In this document: positions 54,416 through 63,800 of the stretch, piece after piece
Layout of the letters: each line of letters starts with the position of its first letter
How positions within the stretch are numbered: position 1 is the first letter of the stretch
Source of the DNA: Paracoccus sp. N5
Lineage (GTDB): Bacteria; Pseudomonadota; Alphaproteobacteria; Rhodobacterales; Rhodobacteraceae
Length of the DNA stretch: 64,000 nucleotides
Direction: 5' to 3'
NCBI RefSeq assembly: GCF_000371965.1
Contig: NZ_AQUO01000001.1
Location: forward strand, 558,001-622,000
Program-made: the position numbers and the translations under genes
The notes under the pieces: model-generated
The model's database searches: none
What the model was told of the DNA's origin: nothing
The model's input: the letters and a program-made list of their open reading frames with translations, nothing else

Positions 54416-54470
54416 AAAAAAAAGCCCCGCACTGGGACCTCATGGCAGGTTCGCAACTTGAAAGTGGCGG
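54416..54470 (+). repeat. Degenerate direct repeat, left copy (att-like)
   Basis: The landmarks in order are a poly-A run, GCCCCGC (54424), GGGACCT (54434), GGTT (54448) and AAGTGGCGG (54462-54470). The copy at 57231-57286 has the same landmarks at almost the same spacing and in the same direction. Confidence 0.55.
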
Positions 54471-54688
54471 GCCGAAGCCGATGAAACAGAGAACTACGTC
54501 TACGCTATAGCCCTCCAAAATGAAGGCTGAGAAATAGGGACAATATGCAGAAATGATAGCTATTCCTGCAAGAGAATATTGTTTGGCGATTTCGGTGCCT
54601 GGAGGAATTCGCCCGTGGTTGCAAGACGCCGCTGCGGCTTGCATGTCAGACTGCATCCGGGGTGAACGAGGATGACACCTTTTGTCTG

Positions 54689-55128
54689 TCAACTTTCTTC
54701 GAGATAGCCCGGCCCGTATGACTCCTTCCATATTCCGGCGGTTGCGAAGGTCACAACATTGTTCACTGCCTCTTGGAGTCTGGCACCAGAATGCTTTTTG
54801 TGCGCTATAAGCAATTCATTAGCGTATTGTTGCGTGATGGCTTTGGCACCTTCGACGCCGAAGAATTTTAGTATAACCGAAATGTGCCCCTCCGCGAGCG
54901 TTACAATAGGATAGGTGTCACTTGGGTCCGCGACACGGTTTAACTCACGTAGCACATCTATTGCTTCCTTGAGCAATGGCTCAGCATCATCCCAACTTCG
55001 CGACATGGAAGCGATGATCATCAATTGCTGAGCATAGGCATGTTCGATTTGGGGCGAAGTGTACGCCTCGCGCGCGGTCTTTAATTTTTCTAATGCTTCT
55101 GCTTGCTTGTCGAAACTACGCAAAGCTA
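54689..55128 (-). pseudogene. Truncated TPR-like protein gene cut by the IS
   Basis: About 145 residues survive, from ALRSFDKQAEALEKLKTAREA at the IS border to WKESYGPGYLEES. Helical repeats of about 34-40 residues (EHAYAQQLMIIASMSRSWDD, AEPLLKEAIDVLRELNR) resemble TPR units. The DNA is noticeably AT-richer than the core, indicating transfer. Beyond the far side of the IS the frame meets a stop after two codons, so the N-terminal part is not there: sequence was lost or rearranged. Such TPR tails occur in STAND and SIR2 defence proteins, but identity is not established. Confidence 0.6.
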
Positions 55129-55979
55129 GGTCATGTTGACAAATGGCGGAGCCAGAGCCTGATGCAGGCGACGTCGACGAAGCCAAGGAAGCTTTCGGCG
55201 GTTTTGTCGTAGCGGGTTGCAAGGCGGCGGCTATTTTTCAGCTTGTTGAAGCAGCGCTCGACCATGTTGCGCAGGGTGTAGATGGTCATGTCGACAGCCT
55301 TGCGCACCCTTCGGTTCCTTCGCATCGGTATCATGGGCAGGGCGTTGCGGCTCTCGATGTCTTCCCGAATTTTATCAGAGTCATAGCCCCTGTCGGCGAC
55401 CAGAACTGCTGGTTGCGGCAGGTTGTCGGCCATCACCATATCATAGCCGGTGTAGTCGGAATCCTGCCCCGGCGTGATCTCGGTCCTCATCGGGAGGCCT
55501 GCGCCGTTGACGCGGAGATGGATCTTGGTCGAGAAGCCGCCTCTCGAACGGCCAAGAGCCTCTTTCGGAGTCCCCCTTTTGCGCCCGCCGCATGATGATG
55601 GGCGCGGATCACAGTGCTATCAACCATCTGGAGCTTGTCTGGCGCGATCCCAGCGTGGTTCAGCGCATCCAGGATATCCTCCCACAGTCCCGCCAAAGTC
55701 CAGCGGCGGAACTGACGGTAGACCGAGGACCACTTGCCAAACTCTTCGGGCAGATCGCGCCATGGCGCACCAGTCCTTGCGATCCAGAATATACCATTCA
55801 GAACAAGACGATGGTCCGCAGGTTTCCGCCCGTTAGGGTGCCGGACGGCACGAATGAAGCCCTCGAAGAAGGTCCACTCATCGTCGGATATCAGGTTGCG
55901 TGCCAAGTTCATCTCCCACGTAGAGATGAGCTTGAATCATAGGACGACTGCCAGAGGAATCCCTTTTGTCAACACGACC
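55129..55979 (-). mobile_element. IS5-family (IS427-type) insertion sequence, copy 2, inverted
   Basis: 851 bp, equal in length to copy 1 and in opposite orientation, with ends GGTCATGTTGACAAA and the complement of GGTCGTGTTGACAAA. TA flanks on both sides (55127-55128 and 55980-55981). Translations of both transposase frames are identical to copy 1. Confidence 0.93.
55131..55912 (-). CDS. IS5-family transposase by -1 frameshift (orfA 55487-55912, orfB 55131-55490), copy 2
   Basis: Same two-frame structure as copy 1: orfA of 141 aa and orfB of 119 aa overlap by 4 bp, with the slippery AAAAGGGGG run (CCCCCTTTT on the plus strand) at 55572-55580. No disabling change is seen relative to copy 1. 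Being identical to the first, it has moved or recombined recently. Confidence 0.92.
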
Positions 55980-56094
55980 TACTGCATCTCAGATGCTTAC
56001 CCGAGATTTCCGGCAAGAATAGGCATCTATAGAGCCGTAAGGCGTTGTAATCTTGTGAAGGCGATCAAGCGGCGCAAAGGAGCTGCTTCGGGAA

Positions 56095-56931
56095 TCAATG
56101 AAAACTCGCCTGAAAGGACGTCGCGGTCAGCGAGACATGCGCGTCCAGCGGCGGATGCAATTCGAACGCCTTCGGCTCGCGCCCGAAGTTCCAGAGCCGG
56201 AACAGGGACCATTCCGAGCGCCGCTCCTCGGCCACGGCCAGTTCGTTGCGGCTGATGTGGAAAGGGGTACGCTCCCAGCCATTCGTCGTCTTCACCTCGA
56301 TCAGGCGCGGACGGCCGTCCGGCGCGAAGCTGGCGATATCGTAGCCGGCACCATCGCCATCCTCCTCCGACACCCACCTGACCTTGCGCGCAAGATCGTC
56401 GCGGCCCGCTGATTTCAGGGCTGCACGTTCGTGCGCCAAGACGCGCTCCTCACCGGCACGGCCGAGGGCGCGGTTTCGCTCGTCTCGCGCCGCGACATCG
56501 AATTTGCGGGCGATGTGCAGCATCTGCTCAAGCTCCTGCGGCGGCGGCTGGTTCGACAACGTGGGCGGCGGCCCGATCCAGATCGGCCGTGCCTCCGCGA
56601 GGCCCGTCGGCGCTCCTGCACGCGAATGGCGACCGAGCCACGCCGGGTTCAGCGCCAGCCAGCGCGCCACGGCATCCACCAGCGTCATCTGGAAATTGAA
56701 GGCAGGCTTGTAGCCCGGGATCCAGTCCTCACCCAGCCCCTTCAGCACGGCGCTGATGTTCTGGTGCTTGAACTCGACCGATCCCTCGGACCGATCGTTC
56801 AACAGCGGCAGAAGCCCGCGCCGGTGCTCGGCCTTGTTGTAGGGGCGACCAGAGATGTCGTCGGCCAGCATCGCGAAGTAATCCGCGACGATCAGCTCGT
56901 TCTCTTGATCGGTCCAAGCCCCATTTGACAT
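56095..56931 (-). CDS. DUF3883-domain protein, probable defence-island nuclease-like protein
   Basis: 278 residues. The N-terminal 100 residues (WTDQENELIVADYFAMLADD, YNKAEHRRGLLPLLNDRSEGSVEFKHQNIS) form a domain often seen fused to HNH or DUF3883 modules. The C-terminal DUF3883 has GRAGEERVLAHERAAL, GDGAGYDIASF and RLIEVKTTNGWERTPF, a PD-(D/E)XK-like layout with D in GYDI and E-x-K in IEVKTT. Such proteins are common in defence islands. Nuclease activity is inferred. It is divergent from the Druantia-like genes with about 600 bp between, in high-G+C DNA. Confidence 0.85.
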   Translation of the reverse strand: MSNGAWTDQENELIVADYFAMLADDISGRPYNKAEHRRGLLPLLNDRSEGSVEFKHQNISAVLKGLGEDWIPGYKPAFNFQMTLVDAVARWLALNPAWLGRHSRAGAPTGLAEARPIWIGPPPTLSNQPPPQELEQMLHIARKFDVAARDERNRALGRAGEERVLAHERAALKSAGRDDLARKVRWVSEEDGDGAGYDIASFAPDGRPRLIEVKTTNGWERTPFHISRNELAVAEERRSEWSLFRLWNFGREPKAFELHPPLDAHVSLTATSFQASFH

Positions 56932-57528
56932 TGCGCCAGGCTAGGGGCGGAAACTGCGTTTGTCATCAGATACTTCGCGCAAAACTCCCAAGACATACCA
57001 ACGAACACGCCGCGCGTGTCGCGTCGCCATCGGCTTTGAGACAACCCGGAACCAGCGAAACACGGGCGCAACGCGATCCCGTCAGTTCGTTGAAATCTAT
57101 TGGAATTTTGAATCCGTCTCGCCGGGAGCGAGGGGCGGGTGGAAAGAGACGGTGGGCGTTCGGAGACCGATCTTGCGCGGCGGGTCTGTCTCCGAAGGGC
57201 GGATGGTGCCTGCAAACCCCTTTGGCACATAAAGAAAAAGGCCCCGCGAGGGACCTGTTTTCGGGTTTGCACTGTGCAAGTGGCGGAGGGGATGGGACCG
57301 GGATTCAACGTTCTCCACTGGCGAAGTCGTTGCTACAGTGGATGCAAATTTTTGATTCGAAGAGACAAACGGTATCATCAGTAGTGTTGGCGCAACTTAT
57401 GAATTTGGCCGTGTCCCGGGTGGCGTTGCAGCAGTTCGCGCAACGCTTACGGCGTGTTCGGAAGCCAAGCAAAAGATCGCACGATCTCAAGCCTCATGTC
57501 TCTGTTACTGAAGGGACGAGGTAGCGTG
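56932..57528. other. Intergenic region upstream of the DruH-like gene
   Basis: 597 bp between divergent genes. Contains the right copy of the degenerate direct repeat (57231-57286) followed by GGAGGGGATGGGACCGGGATTC, which faintly resembles the antisense 3' end of a tRNA-Ser. No intact gene is supported. Promoters for the DUF3883 gene and the DruH-like gene should be here. Confidence 0.5.
57231..57286 (+). repeat. Degenerate direct repeat, right copy (att-like)
   Basis: The landmarks are the A-rich run, GCCCCGC (57241), GGGACCT (57250), GGTTTGCA (57264) and AAGTGGCGG (57278-57286). Spacings are 9, 14 and 14 against 10, 14 and 14 in the left copy at 54416. The copies bracket the truncated TPR gene, the IS and the DUF3883 gene. 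Confidence 0.55.
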
Positions 57529-60500
57529 ATGCCGATGGACTTCGCTGCTTCGATCGGAGACGAGATCGACGGTCGGCCTCTGCATCTGTACCGGCTTTCG
57601 GAACGCCGCTTCGACGAACTCGAGATCGGTCTCCGCAGCGGCCTTGGACGATCGAGGGACGGTGAAACGGCCGCGGCCTTCGTCCTATGGGCAGCAGAGC
57701 ACTATCGACGGAATTTCGCCGGCGGATCCTTCTCCTGGGCTTTCCTCACGGATGAGCTCGGCCTCAGTCTCGACCAAGCTACACTGCGTGACCTAACAGC
57801 CAGAGGACTGCGGAAGCTGCGTCGCCCGCCGCCCCGCAGCAGCGATGCGGGCGTGCAGTACCTGCGTACGCTCGCCGCCGAGGGCGGGCTTCCTGTGAGG
57901 CTTCTGGCGAACGAAGGCGGCTATCGTGCGGCGCTCGTCGGCCTCGTCGCCGATCTGGAGCGCTTCGGCGCAGGCTGTCCAGAGGAGCAGGCGCTGGCCT
58001 TCGCCCGGAGACGCGCGGAACGTCTGCCGATGGGCTATCGCACCGAGGAGTTCCACGGTCTTTTCGTGCAGTTCGCTCGCGAGCTTGTCGACTTGCGCGG
58101 CCGGGCACCGCGCGATTTGGCCGCCGCCGACGTCGAGAGCTGGCTCGACCGCGCGGAGCCGGCCTGGCGCGAGCGCCTTACGCTACGCTTCGACGGGGAT
58201 GCCGCCCGTGCGCTCTTCGCCGAAGCGATGACCGTGCGGGCCGGCGGCGAGGTCGATGAGCCGTTGGGCCGCCAGCTGGTGCGTGATGAGGATGGCGCCT
58301 GGCGGGCCTTCGTCGACGTCGCCCCAGCGACCCGCCTGCCCGCGCGTCTGATGGACGGTATCGATGCGGCCTATCGGCGCGTGCGCCTTGCCCCGACCGG
58401 CGCGCTGGCAGCGGCCTGCCCGGACCTGATGCTAGCCCTCGACCGTGAGGAGGGCGGCTGGAGCGCGACCAGGATCAGCGGACGCCGGACGGCCCGCTTC
58501 CCCTTCCCCCTGTCGGCGCCGATTGAGCTGGTGGCGATGGCTGACGGCCGGCTGCTGCAACCTGTCTCCTTGCCCGGCGGAGGGGCGGTCGACCCAGCCG
58601 AGGGCCTGACACTCTGGACGTTGGCCGAAAGCGGTGACGACGGCGCGGCGCGGCGGCTGGCCTGGGCCGGCAGCGCATCTCTGCGGACCCACGACCCGTT
58701 CGTCTGGGCGCTCGTGGGGGCGAATGCGCGGGTGACTTGCAGCGAGGGTCTGGTCGCCCAGCCGGGCGGCGAGAGCGCGGAGGGCCGGCTTCTGCGGCTT
58801 GAGGGCAAAGGGCGGATCGGTGTGCGCGACTGGTCACTCGCGGTCCAGACGGGCGCGGACCGCACCGAGCGAGACGAAATCGCCGCTTTCGGTGCACAGG
58901 ACAGCACGGTGCGCGACGGGCGGGGGGTGCCAGTGTTCCGAGGTCTACCCGACATCGCCCTGCGCCGGGCGGGGCACGGGTTCGTCTCCCTTCCGACTCG
59001 GCGCCGTCTCTACCGTTCCGGCGGGCGCGGCGCTTGGCGACGATCAGCACCGGAGGAGAGCTTCCTCGGCACGCTCGACGTCGCCGCGGAAGAAGACGGG
59101 AACGTGGGCGCACGGCTCCGGCTACGAATCCTGCCGCCGGCAGCGCGCTTCTCGATGGATGCCGGGGGCGAGGCGCTGAGCGTCTCCGGCTTGCCTGCCG
59201 GCTGGGCCCTGCGGGTGGAAGACGCCACGCCGGCGGTGATCAATGAGGCTGGGTCTGCCCAGGTTCCGCTGCCCGCGGGCGGGGTCCGCAAGGCGCGGCT
59301 CCGCCTGCGCGCCGCTGCGCCAGATGGGGCGGAGACGCTGGACTGGCAACTCGCGCTCCCGGCCACGCGGGCCTATCTGGCAGGGCCAGACGGGTCGATC
59401 CTTGAGACACAGCGCGAGATCACGCTGCACGATCTGCGCGACTGGCGGGTGCTGCCAGCTCACGTCGGCCAGACCGACCTTAGCCTGCGGCTGGTCGCGC
59501 CCGGTCTTGGTGGCATAACGTCGCCGCTGGCCGTCCGCGTCCACGGCGAGGCGCCCCTGTCGAGCATTCGAGACCTTGTGGACGACTTGCTCTCCCATGG
59601 CGGGCCGGACGCGGAGGTTCGGCTTCGAGCGCTCGCCGACGGGCACGAGTCGCCCCGACTCCTAGTGCGGCGGTTCCTTGGCGAGACCCATTTGACCGAG
59701 GATGGGGTGATCTTGCGAACGCATGGCGCACCGGGTGATGAACGGACGTTGCCCGACCTGGTGGCGATCAACATCGACGCGCCTGGGCCGGCGGTCGCGG
59801 CTCCCAACGCGCCGCCGGCGGCGATGGGAAACGTGCTCGGGCCAGGGCGCTGGTTCTTCCTTCCCTCTCTACACAGACAGCCGCTTCGCCCGCCCCGCCC
59901 GCTCGTGGTCGAGCCGGATGCCGGACAAGAGGCGACGACCGATCAAGATGATCGTCTGCATGCCGCCGGCACCGGACGCACCCGTGCAGCGCGAGTCGAA
60001 GCCTATGCGGCGATATTCCGCGACGGGGTCGATGTACAGCACATCATGGCGCTTGAGCGGGCCATAGACGCCCTGACGACTCATGGTGCGAGCCCTTCCG
60101 CGCTGGACCAGGTGCTGGCGCTTGAACGAGTGTCGGCCGTGGCCGTGCGTCTGCTCGTGAGGGCCGACGTATCGGACCTGTCGGACCGACTGGAGCTTGA
60201 GCGTCACGGCGCACGCCGCTGGGCTTTTGTTGCGCCGCGGGACTGGGGCGCGGCCGTGGCGTCGGAGCTGGCAAGCCTGACCACCAGCCTCGCTGCGATC
60301 CCCGCGCTGGCGGAGCGGGCCGAGACGCTCGCGCGCGAGCAGATGGCGCGACGCGTGCGGGAGATCCTGACGCTCCGCCCCGATCTGGACGGGCATCTCG
60401 CGCTCGGCCTCATGGAGGCGAGGCTCGCGGCGCACCCCGATCTCATGCACTGGCTCGGGCGTATGCCGTCAGCGTTCGGGGATCCTGAAGGGACCCTTTT

Positions 60501-60786
60501 GCGGCTTGCAGACGCGGCCGCGCGGCGCCACGGCGAGAGCGACCTCTCCTTTCCCGACCTGCGCGCGGCGGCGCAGCCTGCGGCCTTCGTCCGTTTTGCC
60601 GATCATGTGAATGGCCTGATCGAGGCGCCGCTATTCGTGTCCGAGGTCGCCTTCGGCCTGCGAGCAGCGCCGCAGGGCCGCACCGGGGTGCAGCTGTTGC
60701 GCTGCATCCACCTAGACCCGAGCCATTTTGACTTGGCGCTCCCGGCCGCGATGGCCTGGCAGGCAATGCGCCTTTCGCGGAAATAA
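57529..60786 (+). CDS. druH: DruH-like protein (STY4851/ECs_5259, YjiT family), type III Druantia candidate
   Basis: 1085 residues from the ATG at 57529, which has GGGACGAGG 7 bp upstream; the frame is open to 57454. No enzyme motif is visible. The N-terminal 200 residues (AAAFVLWAAEHYRRNFAGG, SFSWAFLTDELGLSL, MGYRTEEFHGLFVQFARELV) have the pattern of the STY4851/ECs_5259 family. The middle is beta-rich, with many short IgG-like strands, and the C-terminal 300 residues are helical. A two-gene unit of this protein plus a giant helicase is the definition of type III Druantia. The assignment is by memory of the family and by partner. Confidence 0.7.
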   Translation: MPMDFAASIGDEIDGRPLHLYRLSERRFDELEIGLRSGLGRSRDGETAAAFVLWAAEHYRRNFAGGSFSWAFLTDELGLSLDQATLRDLTARGLRKLRRPPPRSSDAGVQYLRTLAAEGGLPVRLLANEGGYRAALVGLVADLERFGAGCPEEQALAFARRRAERLPMGYRTEEFHGLFVQFARELVDLRGRAPRDLAAADVESWLDRAEPAWRERLTLRFDGDAARALFAEAMTVRAGGEVDEPLGRQLVRDEDGAWRAFVDVAPATRLPARLMDGIDAAYRRVRLAPTGALAAACPDLMLALDREEGGWSATRISGRRTARFPFPLSAPIELVAMADGRLLQPVSLPGGGAVDPAEGLTLWTLAESGDDGAARRLAWAGSASLRTHDPFVWALVGANARVTCSEGLVAQPGGESAEGRLLRLEGKGRIGVRDWSLAVQTGADRTERDEIAAFGAQDSTVRDGRGVPVFRGLPDIALRRAGHGFVSLPTRRRLYRSGGRGAWRRSAPEESFLGTLDVAAEEDGNVGARLRLRILPPAARFSMDAGGEALSVSGLPAGWALRVEDATPAVINEAGSAQVPLPAGGVRKARLRLRAAAPDGAETLDWQLALPATRAYLAGPDGSILETQREITLHDLRDWRVLPAHVGQTDLSLRLVAPGLGGITSPLAVRVHGEAPLSSIRDLVDDLLSHGGPDAEVRLRALADGHESPRLLVRRFLGETHLTEDGVILRTHGAPGDERTLPDLVAINIDAPGPAVAAPNAPPAAMGNVLGPGRWFFLPSLHRQPLRPPRPLVVEPDAGQEATTDQDDRLHAAGTGRTRAARVEAYAAIFRDGVDVQHIMALERAIDALTTHGASPSALDQVLALERVSAVAVRLLVRADVSDLSDRLELERHGARRWAFVAPRDWGAAVASELASLTTSLAAIPALAERAETLAREQMARRVREILTLRPDLDGHLALGLMEARLAAHPDLMHWLGRMPSAFGDPEGTLLRLADAAARRHGESDLSFPDLRAAAQPAAFVRFADHVNGLIEAPLFVSEVAFGLRAAPQGRTGVQLLRCIHLDPSHFDLALPAAMAWQAMRLSRK

Positions 60787-60800
60787 GGGAAGACGGCAGA

Positions 60801-63800
60801 ATGAAGGACGGCATCGACACCAACCGCTCGGGCTACGCCGAGGTCCTGGATCGGGTCGCGGAGCGCGCCGCGTCGGCGGTGGTGGCCAAAGGACGTGTCC
60901 GCTCGGTCGCCCTGCGCGCCGCGCTTTCCGCGCGCCTGCGGGCCGAGCCAGGACAGGCGGACGCGTTCCTCGCCGACCCGGTGTTCGAGGCCGCGCGGGT
61001 CTGGAAACGCGCTGACCGCACGCTGAACGATCTGGCAGGTAAACTTTTGGAAGAGGATCTGGTGGCCGCACTAGACGGGGCGCCGAACCGCCGATGGCCA
61101 CGGCACGGCGCTGAGCACGCGCCCTATCTCCACCAGATGCGCGCCTGGACCGCCGCGGCCGAGGAGCGGAGCTTTCTCGTCACCAGCGGCACCGGCTCGG
61201 GCAAGACCGAGTGCTTCATGGTGCCGATGCTAAACGACCTCCTGCGGCAGTCGCCAGCCGGGCGGCGGCGGGGCGTGCAGGCCATCGTCCTCTACCCGCT
61301 GAACGCTCTGATCGACAGCCAGCGCGAGCGGCTCGGCGAGTGGATTGCGCCCCTGTCGGGTAGGATCACCTACGCGCTCTACAACAGACATCTCAAAGAG
61401 ACGCTGCCACCCCATGAATGGCCCGGCGGCGGGATGGTGCCGGACCGCAAGCGGCTGCGGGTGGATCCACCCTCGATTCTCGTCACTAACACCACGATGC
61501 TCGAATACATGCTGATGCGGGCTCAGGACGGACCGATCCTCGAGCGTTCGCAGGGCACGCTGCGCTGGATCGTGCTGGACGAGGCGCACAGCTACGTCGG
61601 CGCGCAGGCCGCAGAGATGGCGCTGCTGCTGCGCCGGGTGCGGGAGGCGTTCGGGGTCGCCCCGGAAGACGTTCGTCTCGCTGCGACCTCCGCCACCATC
61701 GGCGAAGGACAGGAAACGGCGGCGGCGCTGCGCCGCTTCGTGGCGGACCTGGGCGGCGTGCCGGAGGATCGCGTTGAGATCATCGCCGGCGAGGAGCGGG
61801 AGCCCGATCTGCCGCCCGAAGGCGCCCAAGCGGCGCTCGACCGAGAGGCGCTGGCGGTCCCGGACGAGAGCCTCTGGCAGATGCTCGCGCCCGATCCGCG
61901 GATCCGTGCCGCCCGCGCCCGGATGCGCGACGGGGGGCTGACGCTCGGCGCAGCGACGGGGATCCTCGGGCTCGGGGATCCGGGCGATCGAGGGGCCCGG
62001 CATCAGGCGTTCGCGGTTCTGGAGGCTGCGGCACGGGCGTGTGCTCCCGGATCCGATCTCCGCCTCGCGCCGTGGCGGCTCCACGTATTCCACCGGGCGC
62101 AGGCCGGACTCTGGGCCTGCATCGACCCAGCATGCCCGGATCGCCACCCGGCGCTTTCCACCGAAGGCTCGGACTGGCCGTACGGCCAGGTGCATCTTGA
62201 GGAACGAGAGCGCTGTACCTGCAGCGCGCCGGTCTTCGAGGTCGGCGCCTGCGACGAGTGCGGAACACCCTGGCTCCTCGCTGAACGCTTCGCGCAAGGG
62301 GCCCACGAGTACCTGACGCAGGCCCGCAGGGATGACGACGAGGACGAGTACGTGCTCGATGTCGAGCCCGACCCAAGCCCCGAAGAGGGCGCTGCGGCGA
62401 CGCCGTCACGCGAGGTTCTGCTCGGCCCCGCGCAGGATAGCGGGGACGACATCGCAGTTCGGCTCACGGATGGCGCGTTGCTGAACCGGCCTGAGCCAAG
62501 TGACCTTGTTGCGACGCTTCGGATCGTCGAAGAGCGTGCCGATCGGGCCTGTTGCGCGCGCGCCCACGAGCCACGCACCGGCGTTCGGCCGCAGACCTTC
62601 GGCGCACCGTTCCTGATGGGTAACGCGATGCCCGTGCTCCTTGAGGCCGTGCCGCGCGTCGAGGGCGCGGGGGCGGCGCCCTTCGGCGGACGGAGGCTCT
62701 TGTCCTTTACCGACAGCCGGCAGGGCACCGCGCGGTTTTCGGCCAAGCTCCAGCAAGAGGCCGAGCGCAACTTGACCCGCGCCGTGATCACCCATGCCGT
62801 GCAAGAGGCCGGCGGGGGCGATCCGGCTAGAGCGGCCGCGCTGCAGGCCGAGATCGAAGGGCTGGAACAAGCGGTCGTTGCCGTGCCGTCGCTGCGCGGC
62901 CTTCTCGAAGAGAAACGGGAGGCGCTCGCTGCGCTGACCGACGGTGCCGGCCGTATCTCCTGGACCGATCTGCGCGGTACCCTCGCCGCCAACCCCGAAC
63001 TGTCGGACTTCGCCGCCGAGGTCTGGCGCGGCCGCCCGCTCGGGGGTGCGCATCTGGCCGACACGCCCGCCGACCTCGCCGAACTGTTCCTGTTCCGCGA
63101 ACTCTTCCGCCGGCCTCGGCTCCAAAACAACGTCGAGACCATGGGCCTCGCCCGGCTCGTCTTCCCGGCGCTCGAGGAGCATGCGCGCCTCAAGGTGCCG
63201 GCGCCGCTCGCCGAGGCCGGGCACGATACGAAGGTCTGGGCGGACGTCCTCCATGCTGCGGTGGACATCGTGTTCCGCGCCACCCTCGCCATCGACCTGC
63301 CACAGGATCCGGTGGACATGCGCCACTGGATTTCGCCCCGCAGCGCGCTTTCGGCAGTCATGGAGCCTGGTACGCCGCCTGACGCCGAGAGCCCGGTACG
63401 CAGCCCGTCCCGCTTTCCCACTGCCGCCGCGACGCGTGGCAGTCTAGTGCGGCTGCTCTACCGCCTGACAGGCGGTGCCCCCGACAACGCGCTAGACGCG
63501 GGGCGTGTCGACACCGTCCTCGCGGCGATCTGGACGGCCTTTAGCAGCGCGCGCCTGCTGAGGGCGGTCGGCCCCTATGCATGGCGGCTAGACCTTCGAC
63601 GAGCGGAGGTCGCGCGGCTCGACCGCGCCTGGCAATGCCCGCAGACTTGGCGGCTTCTGCCCTTTGCGCCTGCCGGCGTTTCGCTCAACGCAATCGAGGC
63701 CGAGGCCCTGGCTACTCCCGTCGACATGCCGCGCCTGCCAGGGGCAGCGCCTACGGGGCTGACGGCCGAGGCGCGGGCGGAGGTCCGGCGCTGGCTCGAA

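Noticed and set aside
54360..54731. 123-codon minus-strand frame between the IS66 remnant and the truncated gene
   Set aside because: No recognisable domain, no ribosome site and it runs over the repeat and the IS21-like remnant; likely chance in acquired DNA.
55982..56094. N-terminal half of the TPR-like gene beyond the IS
   Set aside because: After removing the IS and one TA, the continuing frame meets TGA after two codons, so the two sides do not form one gene.
57281..57320. tRNA-Ser-like 3' end (antisense) after the right direct repeat
   Set aside because: Only a short, imperfect stretch matches and no cloverleaf can be built; kept only as a hint for an attachment site.
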